A DNA stretch of 46,588 nucleotides from positions 1 to 46,588 of the forward strand of contig CAMFOZ010000002.1 in NCBI GenBank assembly GCA_945971245.1, in the 5' to 3' direction. Shown piece by piece: positions 25,240-34,943 of the stretch (within the stretch, counting starts at the first letter, position 1; each line of letters starts with the position of its first letter). Position numbers and translations under genes: made by a program. Under the pieces are notes generated by a model, which was not told where the DNA came from, ran no database searches, and saw only the letters and a program-made list of their open reading frames with translations. Origin of the DNA: an uncultured Lactobacillus sp. (GTDB taxonomy: Bacteria; Bacillota; Bacilli; Lactobacillales; Lactobacillaceae).

Positions 25240-25827
25240 TTATTCCTCCTGTCCTTGGTCTAACAATGGGTGGAAGTAGTGTTTGCGGCAAACGGGATAG
25301 TACGATTCGTTCCCGCCAATCTGAACCTGTTCACCCTCGTAGACCGGTTTACCATCGTGAATACGCAGGTTCATTGTCGCCTTGTGAGGGCAGAACCAAC
25401 AGATGGTCTTCATCTCTTCGATCTTATCAGCATAGATCAATAGGTACTTGGAGCCCTCAAACAGCTCGTTCTTGAAGTCGTTCTTCAAGCCAAACGTCAT
25501 CACCGGAATATTGAGTTCATCCACGATCTTGATCAGTTGCAGAACGTGGTGCTTCTTCAAAAACTGGGCTTCGTCGATCAGCACACAGTATACCTGGTGG
25601 TCAATGTTTTTGACATACTCGTAGATGTCAGTGTCATCCATGACCGGGGTCACCCGCCGTTTCAGGCCGATGCGGCTAGCGATTACGCCTTGGCCTGACC
25701 GGTTATCAACACCACTGGTCATTAACACCACCGGCTTGCCCTGCTCCTCGTAGTTATGGGCAACTTTCAGGATATCGATTGATTTACCCGAGTTCATCGC
25801 CCCGTACTTAAAAAATAGCTGTGCCAA
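25240..25827 (-). CDS. tdk: Thymidine kinase
   Basis: '[15 protein letters not shown]' P-loop, 'LIDEAQFL', Cys-rich C-terminus. Confidence 0.95.
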   Translation of the reverse strand: MAQLFFKYGAMNSGKSIDILKVAHNYEEQGKPVVLMTSGVDNRSGQGVIASRIGLKRRVTPVMDDTDIYEYVKNIDHQVYCVLIDEAQFLKKHHVLQLIKIVDELNIPVMTFGLKNDFKNELFEGSKYLLIYADKIEEMKTICWFCPHKATMNLRIHDGKPVYEGEQVQIGGNESYYPVCRKHYFHPLLDQGQEE

Positions 25828-26006
25828 GCTGAACGCTCCTTTTTATAATAGTACCCTTCATTATATCTAAAATCCGGATGCTTTTAAATACTAACCATCC
25901 CCACCACTGGTACCGACCAAAGTATTTAGCCGAATAACTTTCTTTTTACCCCCATAAAGCTTAAAATTAAACGGTATTTAATCTCACAAAGAAAGGAATT
26001 GTCTCG

Positions 26007-27347
26007 ATGTCAATTCGAAGTTCATTTGCTGAGTTTGCCGGCCGGTCAAGCTACTGGTTCCTCCATACTTTCATGCATGGTGGAAGCTCGCTGCCTGGTA
26101 AGCTCACCCTTAAGCTCGATCCCAATATTCTGCAGTCTTTCAGTAAGAAGTACGACCTGGTCATCGTCACTGGGACTAATGGTAAGACCCTCACCACTGC
26201 ACTGAGTGTCCGGGTCCTGCGGGAAAAGTACGACCAAGTGCTCACCAACCCCACTGGTTCCAACATGGAACAGGGAATCGTGACGACCTTCATCACGGCC
26301 CCGCGTGCCAAGAAAAAAGGGCTGGCGGTGCTGGAAGTCGACGAGGCTAACGTGCCAATCGTCTGCCGTTACATCACCCCGAAGGCCTTTGTCTTCACCA
26401 ATATCTTCCGGGACCAGATGGACCGTTACGGGGAGATCTACACGACCTACAACAAGATTCTCCGCGGGGTCAAGCTGGCACCTAAGGCCACGATCATTGC
26501 CAATGGGGACGAACAGCTCTTCCACAGTAAGGACCTGCCGAACCCCATCATCTATTATGGCTTCAACCATGAACACCACGAAGCCTTCAACGCACCAGCC
26601 AACACCGATGGCCTGCTCTGCCCAAAGTGCCAGCACATCCTGCAATACCACATGCGGACCTACGCTGGCCTGGGGGACTACTTCTGCCCTCACTGTGGCT
26701 TCAAGCGGCCTGAATTGACCTACAGCGTCACCAAGATCGATAAACTGACCCCGACGAACTCGACCTTCGAGATCGATGGCCACCAGTACACGATCGGGAT
26801 CGGGGGCCTCTACAATATCTACAATGCCCTGGCCGCCTACTCGCTAGGCCGTTTCATGGGCGTGGCGCCTGAACAGATCAAGCACGCCTTTGAATCCGAT
26901 GAACGGGTCTTTGGTCGCCAGGAAATCATCAACGTCGACGGCAAGCAGGTTACGATCATCCTGGTCAAGAACCCGGTTGGCCTCAACCAAGTCCTCGATA
27001 TGATCGAAACCGATCCTAAGCCATTCAGCTTTGCCTTCCTGCTCAACGCCAATTACGCCGACGGGATTGACACCAGCTGGATCTGGGACGGCGACTTCGA
27101 AAAGCTGGCCCGTCACCAGATTCCTCAGTACATGACCGGTGGTGAACGCTACAAGGACATCACTACCCGGCTGACGATGGCTGGGATCGATAATGTTTGG
27201 CACGAACCGGACCTTACCAAGGTGATCGACAAGATCAAGCAGATGCCAACTGAACATGTTTATATTCTGGCAACCTACACGGCCATGCTCCAGCTGCGAA
27301 AGCTCCTGGCCGAAAAGGAATACATTAAGAAAGGTGGAATGGACTAA
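26007..27347 (+). CDS. murT: Lipid II isoglutaminyl synthase subunit MurT
   Basis: Mur-ligase 'VTGTNGKTLTT' and Cys4 ribbon 'CPKCQ...CPHCG'. Confidence 0.93.
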   Translation: MSIRSSFAEFAGRSSYWFLHTFMHGGSSLPGKLTLKLDPNILQSFSKKYDLVIVTGTNGKTLTTALSVRVLREKYDQVLTNPTGSNMEQGIVTTFITAPRAKKKGLAVLEVDEANVPIVCRYITPKAFVFTNIFRDQMDRYGEIYTTYNKILRGVKLAPKATIIANGDEQLFHSKDLPNPIIYYGFNHEHHEAFNAPANTDGLLCPKCQHILQYHMRTYAGLGDYFCPHCGFKRPELTYSVTKIDKLTPTNSTFEIDGHQYTIGIGGLYNIYNALAAYSLGRFMGVAPEQIKHAFESDERVFGRQEIINVDGKQVTIILVKNPVGLNQVLDMIETDPKPFSFAFLLNANYADGIDTSWIWDGDFEKLARHQIPQYMTGGERYKDITTRLTMAGIDNVWHEPDLTKVIDKIKQMPTEHVYILATYTAMLQLRKLLAEKEYIKKGGMD

Positions 27348-28054
27348 TGGCAAAGTATCATCTTCGGCTCGCCCACCTCTATGGTGACCTGCTGAACACC
27401 TATAGTGATGTCGGTAACATCATTGCCCTGCGCTACTACGCCAAGCAGATGGACGCGGACATCAGTGTTAAGGTCATCAGTATTGATAACCAGTTTAACC
27501 CCGATGATTTCGACCTGGCCCTCTTCGGTGGTGGTCAGGACTACGAACAACTTGTCGTTTCCCGCGACCTTCCTAACAAGAAAGCCGGGATTGATAAGTT
27601 CATCAACGACAATAAGCCGCTGCTGGCAATCTGTGGGGGCTACCAACTGTTAGGCCACTACTATATTGGCGCCAACGGAGAGAAGATTCCTGGCCTAGGT
27701 ATTCTTGACCACTACACGCTCAGCCAGGATAACAACCGGTTCATCGGTGATATCACCATCAAGAATCCCGAAACCGGTCAGGAGTACCACGGTTTTGAAA
27801 ACCACAACGGGCGGACCTTCATCGGTAAGGGTGAAAAGCCACTGGGAATGGTTGTTAAGGGCCACGGTAATAATGGCGAGGACCATACCGAGGGCGCTAT
27901 TTACAAATCCACCTACTGCTCTTACTTCCACGGCCCAATTCTGACCCGGAATGGTGAGATCGCTAAGACCCTTCTCTTGCGGGCCCTTAAGAATAAGTAC
28001 CCGGATGTCGACTTCAGCCGTCAGGAAGCCCTGAAGATTAAGCCAACCTTTTAA
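27347..28054 (+). CDS. gatD: Lipid II isoglutaminyl synthase glutaminase subunit GatD
   Basis: Glutaminase nucleophile 'LAICGGYQLLG'; start overlaps the murT stop. Confidence 0.93.
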   Translation: MAKYHLRLAHLYGDLLNTYSDVGNIIALRYYAKQMDADISVKVISIDNQFNPDDFDLALFGGGQDYEQLVVSRDLPNKKAGIDKFINDNKPLLAICGGYQLLGHYYIGANGEKIPGLGILDHYTLSQDNNRFIGDITIKNPETGQEYHGFENHNGRTFIGKGEKPLGMVVKGHGNNGEDHTEGAIYKSTYCSYFHGPILTRNGEIAKTLLLRALKNKYPDVDFSRQEALKIKPTF

Positions 28055-28064
28055 GGAGAAACCT

Positions 28065-28364
28065 GTGAATTCGCTACTGCTTTTAGGATTGACGATCACC
28101 TTCCTGATAGAGAGTCTCTACGAAATGTACCAATACCTATCACTCAGGTTTATTACAAAATATGCTCCGCAATTTGATGGTCACCACAACTTACCAAGAA
28201 CATTACAAGTCGAGCAGGCTTGGAACTGGCTATCTTGGCTCCTTTTCCTGCTCCTCATTATCCTGCCCCAACGCTATTCGATCCTGCTGATCAGTATCCT
28301 CACTACGATCGAGACAGTGTTGGTCTTCAGGGTCAGTTACCTCAGATACCAAATTACCCGTTAA
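28065..28364 (+). CDS. Small hypothetical membrane protein
   Basis: 99 aa, about 3 hydrophobic segments; 11 bp downstream of gatD. Confidence 0.55.
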   Translation: MNSLLLLGLTITFLIESLYEMYQYLSLRFITKYAPQFDGHHNLPRTLQVEQAWNWLSWLLFLLLIILPQRYSILLISILTTIETVLVFRVSYLRYQITR

Positions 28365-28369
28365 TAGCA

Positions 28370-28412
28370 AAAAGACTAGCTTGAAGTTTACCAACTCTAA
28401 GCTAGCCTTTTT
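28370..28412 (+). terminator. Terminator of the murT-gatD operon
   Basis: AAGaCTAGCTT...AAGCTAGcCTTTTT. Confidence 0.8.
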
Positions 28413-28425
28413 CTATTCTCCCTAA

Positions 28426-28470
28426 AAAATAAGGTGATCAGATGCATTCAGCACCTAATCACCTTATTTT
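28426..28470 (-). terminator. Terminator of the arcD-like gene (convergent)
   Basis: AAAATAAGGTGAT...ATCACCTTATTTT perfect 13-bp stem. Confidence 0.8.
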
Positions 28471-28496
28471 ATTCGCATTTAATTTTACCTGCTTAA

Positions 28497-29918
28497 TTAG
28501 CTAATGGCGATCGTGCCGTTAGCAACAAGCCAGATGGCAACAACGGATAATACAAGAATCAAGGTCATAACCCACTTTTCAGCAGCAGACATCTTGTGGT
28601 TGTTTTCCTTGCATGCCAGGTAGTAAATGTAGAAACCAGGAATGAAACTGATGGAAACCAGCAGAACCTCTTGCCAACCAGCTAAGAACATGCATGCAAG
28701 CATGAAGGCAGCGGAGAGAAGTCCGATGGTGTATTGTCCCCATTCACCGTGTTCCCGACTGTACTTCATTTGGTAAAGACCAACGAAGAGGTAGGAGAAC
28801 AGGATAGCTGCGGCACAAAGGGAGTAAGCAAATTCGTAAGCCTTTTGCGTGAACAGCAGTGAGAACAGGAAGATCGTCTGCAATACACCAGTGATCATCA
28901 GAGAAGCAGTTGGGGCATTCTTGGCGTTGGTGTTACCCCAGAGCTTTGGCATTGCCTTATCTTCGGCAACCAGCATCGTCGTTTCGGCTGGCAGCATGGT
29001 CCATGACAACCAGGAAACAATGGTGGAGATGATCAGACCAACATTAATCAGGATAGAACCCCAGTTACCAACAGTCATTTGAAGGACGTGACCAATAGCA
29101 GGTTGACCCATTCCGGCTAATTGAGCACGAGTCAGAACACCGTAAGGCAGAACAGAAATCAGAACGTAAGCTAATACCAAGAGGCCGTAACTAATCAGGG
29201 TAGCTTGTTGAGCATCAGACCGGGACTTAGCACGGTGGCCCATAACAGAGGCACCTTCAACCCCGATAAATACCCAGATCAGCGTCATCAGAGTACCCTT
29301 CATCTGGCTCCAAACAGAACCAGTGGTCGTACCCTTAGATGCGTTGTTGGCAACGCGACCCCAGAAGTCGGCAGTGAACATGCCGCCCTTGAAGCTGACG
29401 ATCATGATGATGATGAAGATAATCAGTGGCAGAACCTTGCAGATCGTCCCAATCATGTTAACGAATGAAGCTGTTTCAACACCATTGTTAACCAGAATAG
29501 TCAATAACCAGCAGAAAATAATAGCTACAATGATTGACGGAACGTTCTGACCACCTTTGAAGACTGGGAAGAAAGTCCCCAGTGAAGCCATCAGCATCGT
29601 GGCAAAGGCAATGTTACCCAACCATGCTGATAACCAGTAGGACCAACCAGAGATGAACTCACCCATTGGTCCGAAGCCAGCGCCGGCATAAGAGAAAATC
29701 CCGGCTTCAAGATCTGGCCGCTTTTCAGACAAGTTGTTCAGTGAAAGAACTAACATCAAGAAACCTAAACCTGCAAAGATCCAGGCTAGAATGGCTGGAC
29801 CTGGTGCAGCGGCAGCTGAGACATCACTAGTAATACCAAATATCCCAGTACCAATACATGAACTAACAATTAGGGCTATTAATTCGCCCTTACCGATACC
29901 TTTTTTCTCAGTATCCAT
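28497..29918 (-). CDS. arcD: Arginine/ornithine antiporter-like APC family permease
   Basis: APC N-terminus 'IGKGELIALIVSSCIGTGIFGI'; next to argR and arcA. Confidence 0.75.
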   Translation of the reverse strand: MDTEKKGIGKGELIALIVSSCIGTGIFGITSDVSAAAAPGPAILAWIFAGLGFLMLVLSLNNLSEKRPDLEAGIFSYAGAGFGPMGEFISGWSYWLSAWLGNIAFATMLMASLGTFFPVFKGGQNVPSIIVAIIFCWLLTILVNNGVETASFVNMIGTICKVLPLIIFIIIMIVSFKGGMFTADFWGRVANNASKGTTTGSVWSQMKGTLMTLIWVFIGVEGASVMGHRAKSRSDAQQATLISYGLLVLAYVLISVLPYGVLTRAQLAGMGQPAIGHVLQMTVGNWGSILINVGLIISTIVSWLSWTMLPAETTMLVAEDKAMPKLWGNTNAKNAPTASLMITGVLQTIFLFSLLFTQKAYEFAYSLCAAAILFSYLFVGLYQMKYSREHGEWGQYTIGLLSAAFMLACMFLAGWQEVLLVSISFIPGFYIYYLACKENNHKMSAAEKWVMTLILVLSVVAIWLVANGTIAIS

Positions 29919-29934
29919 TTATATCCCCTCGTTT

Positions 29935-30405
29935 CTACACAATGCGTGTGTTAATGTGCTTCGTAATCAGATTATAGACCAGCTTGGCATCCGCATTATC
30001 CTTGCTAATAATAATCAGGGTGTCATTTCCCGCGATTGTTCCGACAACTTCTGGAATATCAAGCTCATCGAACATTCCCGCCAATATTGTCGCGTAGCTC
30101 GAGTTCAGTGCCGTCTTAACAACATTTAAGAACTGCACCGTCTCGATCGTCCGAACGTTATCATGAATTCCCTGATAAAGCCGGTTAAAATCGTGTTCAG
30201 GCGCCAAGTGCAACTGAACATAGTAAGTATGGCCCTTACCATCGTTGGCTTTGACAATATTAAGCGCATGAATGTCACGAGAAATGGTCGCCTGGGTTGT
30301 CTCAACTCCGGCCTCTGTAAGGAGTTGTAACAACTCATCCTGGGTCTCAATCTTACGATCATTAACTAGTTGCTCAATAAATTTCCGTCTCGCTTTTCGA
30401 TCCAT
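29935..30405 (-). CDS. argR: ArgR-family arginine regulator
   Basis: 'ETQDELLQLLTEAGVETTQATISRDIHAL' and 'EVVGTIAGNDTLIIISKD'. Confidence 0.93.
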   Translation of the reverse strand: MDRKARRKFIEQLVNDRKIETQDELLQLLTEAGVETTQATISRDIHALNIVKANDGKGHTYYVQLHLAPEHDFNRLYQGIHDNVRTIETVQFLNVVKTALNSSYATILAGMFDELDIPEVVGTIAGNDTLIIISKDNADAKLVYNLITKHINTRIV

Positions 30406-30446
30406 TCGCGGTCCCTCTCAATAAAGTGGTTACACCTAAATAATAC

Positions 30447-30518
30447 TAGAAAAAGCAGCAAAATTATACCCTTCCTCCGTGATTGTCTAAGAGTTAAGCG
30501 GATAATATTTGCTGCTTT
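30447..30518 (-). terminator. Long-loop terminator after arcA
   Basis: AAAGCAGCAAA...TTTGCTGCTTT stem, then T-tract on the minus strand; loop of about 45 nt. Confidence 0.55.
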
Positions 30519-30531
30519 CATTTAGTTAAAA

Positions 30532-31770
30532 TTACTTCTTAAGATCTTCACGAACAAGTGGGCAGGACATGCACCGTGGACCACCACGACCACGGGATAA
30601 TTCACTTGACCGAACCTCATGAACGAGAATTCCGTGCTTACGCAGCAAATCATTTGATACATAGTTCCGGTCATAAGTTACAACTTCACCTGGAGCAATT
30701 GTCAAGGTGTTGGAACCATCATTCCATTGTTCACGTGGAGCAACAATTGGGTCACCATTACCAGTTGGGATAAGGTCGATTTCAGGTTCGTCCAGAGCTT
30801 CTTCCAGAACGTGCTGTAAGTCAGTCCGGTGCTTGATTTCGATCTCGCCGTCCTTACCTGGGTGAAGGATGTAAGTGTCAACCTTACCGTTTTCATCCAA
30901 GATTTGTGGGTGAACAGTGAACTGGTTGTAGTTGATCATTGTGAAGACGGTGTCAAGGTGCATCATAGCGTGGTTATGTGGAATGTGAATAGCAATAACC
31001 GTGTCGTAGTTGGAGTCCTTGAAGAGGTTCCGTGCGATGTCCATGATGGCATCTGCTGACGTCCGTTGTGAAATACCGATGGCGAATACGTGGTCGCTAA
31101 GTACCAATTCGTCCCCACCTTCGATACGGGTGTCGTGGTAACGATCACGCCATACATGTACACCCTTGTTTGCGAAACGTGGGTTGTACTTGATGATGTA
31201 TTCAGTGAAGAGAGATTCACGTTGACGAGCCTTGAAGGTCATGTGGTTGATGGTAATACCGTCACCAATGGAAGCTTGTGGGTCACGAGTGAAGTAGGCG
31301 TTTGGCATTGGATCCATGAAGAATGGGTAGTCCTTGTCTTCAGCCATTTCAGCAAGTGAAACAAACTTAACATCGATCTCGTCCTTACGAACACCGGCGA
31401 TGATCTTGTCAACCATTGCTTGGGTATCCATGCTAAGCAAGTATTCCTTCAATGCGTCGTGGACAGCACCAGCTGCGTAGCCAGATTCGGCCAGCATTTG
31501 TTCAAGGAACTTGTCCTTAACTTGACTGTCTTGCAGAGCTTCTGCGGCTAACTTGGCGAAGTATAATACCTCAATTCCTTGTTTACGCAGTGTGTCGGCA
31601 AAGTAATCGTGTTCTTCCTGTGCAATTGGCAGGTATGGAATGTCATCGACAAGCATCCGGTGAAGGATGTCAGGGTAAACGTTTTCGATTTCGTGCCCTG
31701 GTCGGTGAAGCATAACTGTCTTCAGCTTTCCAATTTCAGATGTTACATGAATTGGGCTTTGCATATACAA
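30532..31770 (-). CDS. arcA: Arginine deiminase
   Basis: '[18 protein letters not shown]', '[21 protein letters not shown]', '[16 protein letters not shown]'. Confidence 0.97.
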   Translation of the reverse strand: MYMQSPIHVTSEIGKLKTVMLHRPGHEIENVYPDILHRMLVDDIPYLPIAQEEHDYFADTLRKQGIEVLYFAKLAAEALQDSQVKDKFLEQMLAESGYAAGAVHDALKEYLLSMDTQAMVDKIIAGVRKDEIDVKFVSLAEMAEDKDYPFFMDPMPNAYFTRDPQASIGDGITINHMTFKARQRESLFTEYIIKYNPRFANKGVHVWRDRYHDTRIEGGDELVLSDHVFAIGISQRTSADAIMDIARNLFKDSNYDTVIAIHIPHNHAMMHLDTVFTMINYNQFTVHPQILDENGKVDTYILHPGKDGEIEIKHRTDLQHVLEEALDEPEIDLIPTGNGDPIVAPREQWNDGSNTLTIAPGEVVTYDRNYVSNDLLRKHGILVHEVRSSELSRGRGGPRCMSCPLVREDLKK

Positions 31771-31806
31771 TCACTCCTTTTAGAGATTCACTTGATTACG
31801 TAATAT

Positions 31807-31849
31807 ATAATAGCACGAATGTAACCGTTGTCAAATGCCCATTTGACAA
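31807..31849 (-). promoter_or_regulatory. arcA promoter with perfect palindrome TTGTCAAAT-GCCC-ATTTGACAA over the -35
   Basis: TTGACA (31829-31834) and TATTAT (31807-31812), 16-bp spacing; palindrome at 31828-31849. Confidence 0.7.
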
Positions 31850-31985
31850 TATTTTGTGTAGTTATGCATCCGGATGTATCAATTTAAATTGGCTCTCTTA
31901 TTTTATGCACCGTGCCGGTCGCAATTGCATATTTTGCGTCTGCCATATGCATGAAAGTTGAATAATAATTTCACAAACTTTTTAT

Positions 31986-32999
31986 TTAGTCTTTTTCCCG
32001 CAGGTAAGTGGCGTAGATTTGATCACGTTGATCAAGGTATTTTTGGTTATGAGCGGTTGGGTGGACCCGGTTTGATAGAAAGATAAAGCCCTGGTCAGTC
32101 TGCCGGTCAAGGATCATCCAGGTCCCGGTAAAGCCGGTGTGGCTGATTAAAAGGTGTCCATCATGCCGGTCATGCAGTAGCTTCCAGCCTAAGGAACGAC
32201 TATGGGGTCCCGGAATCAGGGTCTGATCCTTAAACATTGCATCAAGCAGCTCATTACTAAATAAGCCCCCTAAGTTATTCTCAATTAGCCGGCGACCGAA
32301 AATTACCAGATCGCTTAGGCTAGCAAACAGCCCAGCACAGCCGCAGTGCTCGCCCAAAATGTAACCCTTGGGATCATGAACCTGCCCGCGGATCAAACCT
32401 CTGCCGGCCTGAATTTCTGTCGGAACGGCAGTTGCCGGATCCGGATGGAAGGTGGCATCAGTCATGCCCAGCGGCTTCAACACGCGTTGGCTAATCACCT
32501 CCTGAACCGGTTGCTTGCAGAGGCGTTCGATGATCCAGCCGAGGTATAGGTAGTTCACATCGGCATAACAGATTTGGCGGTTCAGGGTACTATTAACCGT
32601 TTGCTGGGTGAGGAAGGCCGCTTTTAGCTGGTCGGCTGGCAGCTCATTACGGTGGGGAATGTAGCCGCAAATTCCCGAAGTATGAGTCAGAAGATTACGA
32701 ATTGTCGGCCGGTCGTCAGCAAATTCTGGCAGGTACTTTTGAACGGGATCATCCAAGTGTAGCTCCCCCTCTTGGATGAGCATCGCAATCACGGGCACCG
32801 TGCCGACGACCTTGGTCAAGGAAGCCAGGTCAAAGCGCATCCCCGGCCGTAATTTCTCTCGTGTTGGCTCCAGCTGGGCCCAACCACGAGTGGCTGTCCA
32901 TTCCCGCTTCCCGTCGAAGATCATGTAGGTCATCCCCGGAACGATTCCCTCATCAACCATTGCATTCAATTGATTAATTGTTTCTTGATATTGTTCCAT
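31986..32999 (-). CDS. Serine hydrolase, beta-lactamase class C family
   Basis: 'FDLASLTKVVGT' (SxxK), 'YADVNYLYLG' (YxN), C-terminal 'LLISHTGFTGT'. Confidence 0.88.
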   Translation of the reverse strand: MEQYQETINQLNAMVDEGIVPGMTYMIFDGKREWTATRGWAQLEPTREKLRPGMRFDLASLTKVVGTVPVIAMLIQEGELHLDDPVQKYLPEFADDRPTIRNLLTHTSGICGYIPHRNELPADQLKAAFLTQQTVNSTLNRQICYADVNYLYLGWIIERLCKQPVQEVISQRVLKPLGMTDATFHPDPATAVPTEIQAGRGLIRGQVHDPKGYILGEHCGCAGLFASLSDLVIFGRRLIENNLGGLFSNELLDAMFKDQTLIPGPHSRSLGWKLLHDRHDGHLLISHTGFTGTWMILDRQTDQGFIFLSNRVHPTAHNQKYLDQRDQIYATYLREKD

Positions 33000-33071
33000 C
33001 TCTCAAGCTCCTTTAAAATATTTTCCTCATTCTATAACCTGTCACCAGAAAATGGTAGTTTCCGGCAAAAG

Positions 33072-33099
33072 AAAAAAGCCGCCCAAATGGACGACTTAT
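33072..33099 (-). terminator. Terminator of the ABC transporter operon
   Basis: AAGtCGtCC..GGgCGgCTTTTTT (minus strand). Confidence 0.6.
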
Positions 33100-33104
33100 C
33101 TATT

Positions 33105-34943
33105 TTAAATTGTTTGGCCCATGAACTGACTATTATACAGGTCAGCGTAGAAACCGTTGGCCTTCATCAACTGGTCATGGTTCCCGGTCTCGATGATGTG
33201 ACCATGGTTAACCACAATAATCTGCTCGGCATTTCGAATGGTCGATAGCCGGTGGGCAACCACGAAGCTTGTCCGCCCCCTCTGAAGGGCATTCATAGCG
33301 TTTTGAATCAGTGCTTCAGTCCGGGTATCAACCGAGCTGGTGGCCTCATCGAGAATGAGAATCTCCGGATTAGCCAGGAACGCCCGGGCAATCGTCAGTA
33401 ACTGCCGCTGACCCTGGGAAATGTTGGAAGCTGACTCGTTCAGGACCGTCTGATAACCATCCGGTAGCTCCCGAATGAAGCTGTCGGCATAGGCCATCTT
33501 GGCTGCCTGATAGACTTCCTCATCGCTTGCGTCTTCCCGGCCAAAGCGGATGTTATCCATGATCGTACCGGTAAACAACCAAGTATCCTGAAGCACCATC
33601 CCGATATGCTGCCGCAGGTCATGACGGGTCATTGAACGGGTATCATGGCCATCAAGGTAGATGTGGCCACCCTGAATTTCATAGAAGCGTTCCAGCAGAT
33701 TGATGATGGTAGTCTTCCCGGCCCCGGTTGGCCCGACAATCGCCACCATATGCCCAGCTGGCGCCTGCAGATTGAAGTCTTCGATCAACGGTTCACTTGG
33801 TTGGTAGCTAAATTGAACATGCTGAAATTCGATCTTTGGCACCGGCTTAGTGGTTAATGGGTGATCTGGTACCAGGTCTTCACTCATCTCTGGTTCATCA
33901 AGGACAGCAAAGATTCGTTCCGCCGATGCGACCGTCTGTTGAATAGTACTACTCAGGTTAGCGATCTGAGTAATTGGCTGTGAGAACTGGTTGGTGTACT
34001 GGAGAAAGGCCTGGACATTACCTAACGTAATCTGGCCGTGGATGACCTGAATGGCCCCCACAACGGCCACCATTAGATAACCAAGGTTCCGGATGAAGTT
34101 CATCAATGGGAAGATCAGGATAGAGAAGAACTGAGCCTTCCAGGCTGCCCGGTAGTAATTATGGTTTTTTTCGGCAAACTGCCGTTCCTCATCTTCCTCC
34201 TTATTGAAGGTCCGGACAATCGTGTGCCCGGCATAGGTTTCCTCAACCTGACCGTTGATCTTCCCCAGTTCAGCCTGCTGACGGCTGAAGAGGCGCTGGG
34301 CCGTTGGGGCCACGAAAGCTACCACCGCCAGGCTCAGCGGAATGGTGATCAAGGCCACCAGGGTCAGTTTCCAACTAATCGTAATCATCAGGATCAGCAC
34401 CCCAACGAAGGTGATCACACTGGTGATGATCTGGATGAAACTCTGCTGGAGAGTACCGGCAATGTTATCCATATCGTTGACCATCCGACTCATGATATCA
34501 CCATTGCTGTGGGTATCGTAGAAGCTGACAGGGACCCGCCCCATCTTCTCTTCTAGGTCTTGCCGCAGATTATAAACTACCCGCTGCGAGATCCGGGTCA
34601 TAATGATCTGCTGGGCAAAACTAAAGAGCCCTGAGAAAACATACAGCAGGATGACCGTCACTCCGATGATCATGATCCGGTGAAAGTCAATCGGCAGGGT
34701 CGTCAAATGGTGCCCGGCCTTAATCGCCGTGTAGCCCTTCATCACCCCATTATAGATAATCGTCGTTGCTTCCCCCAGGATCTTCGGGGCGATAATTGAA
34801 AGGATGACTGAAACAATTGCCAGGAAGATTGAGAAAATTACACCCGCCTTCCATGGCCGTAAGTAATCAATCAGTCGCTTGGTAGTCGGCCAAAAGTGTT
34901 TAGCCTTCCTAGTCTTGGCTGGTGCGTTCCGCACGTTCCTCAT
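33105..34943 (-). CDS. ABC exporter (fused TM + ATPase), multidrug type
   Basis: Walker A 'GPTGAGKTT', signature 'ISQGQRQLL', 'LILDEATSSVD'. Confidence 0.93.
   Translation of the reverse strand: MRNVRNAPAKTRKAKHFWPTTKRLIDYLRPWKAGVIFSIFLAIVSVILSIIAPKILGEATTIIYNGVMKGYTAIKAGHHLTTLPIDFHRIMIIGVTVILLYVFSGLFSFAQQIIMTRISQRVVYNLRQDLEEKMGRVPVSFYDTHSNGDIMSRMVNDMDNIAGTLQQSFIQIITSVITFVGVLILMITISWKLTLVALITIPLSLAVVAFVAPTAQRLFSRQQAELGKINGQVEETYAGHTIVRTFNKEEDEERQFAEKNHNYYRAAWKAQFFSILIFPLMNFIRNLGYLMVAVVGAIQVIHGQITLGNVQAFLQYTNQFSQPITQIANLSSTIQQTVASAERIFAVLDEPEMSEDLVPDHPLTTKPVPKIEFQHVQFSYQPSEPLIEDFNLQAPAGHMVAIVGPTGAGKTTIINLLERFYEIQGGHIYLDGHDTRSMTRHDLRQHIGMVLQDTWLFTGTIMDNIRFGREDASDEEVYQAAKMAYADSFIRELPDGYQTVLNESASNISQGQRQLLTIARAFLANPEILILDEATSSVDTRTEALIQNAMNALQRGRTSFVVAHRLSTIRNAEQIIVVNHGHIIETGNHDQLMKANGFYADLYNSQFMGQTI

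Noticed and set aside
26046-26783. 245-aa antisense ORF opposite murT
   Set aside because: Lies wholly within a well-supported gene; the translation has no recognisable domain. Shadow ORF produced by codon bias.
34909-34943. Overlap of the two ABC transporter genes as a possible frameshift or fusion
   Set aside because: Short overlaps are typical of translationally coupled heterodimeric ABC exporters; both proteins have complete TM and ATPase domains.
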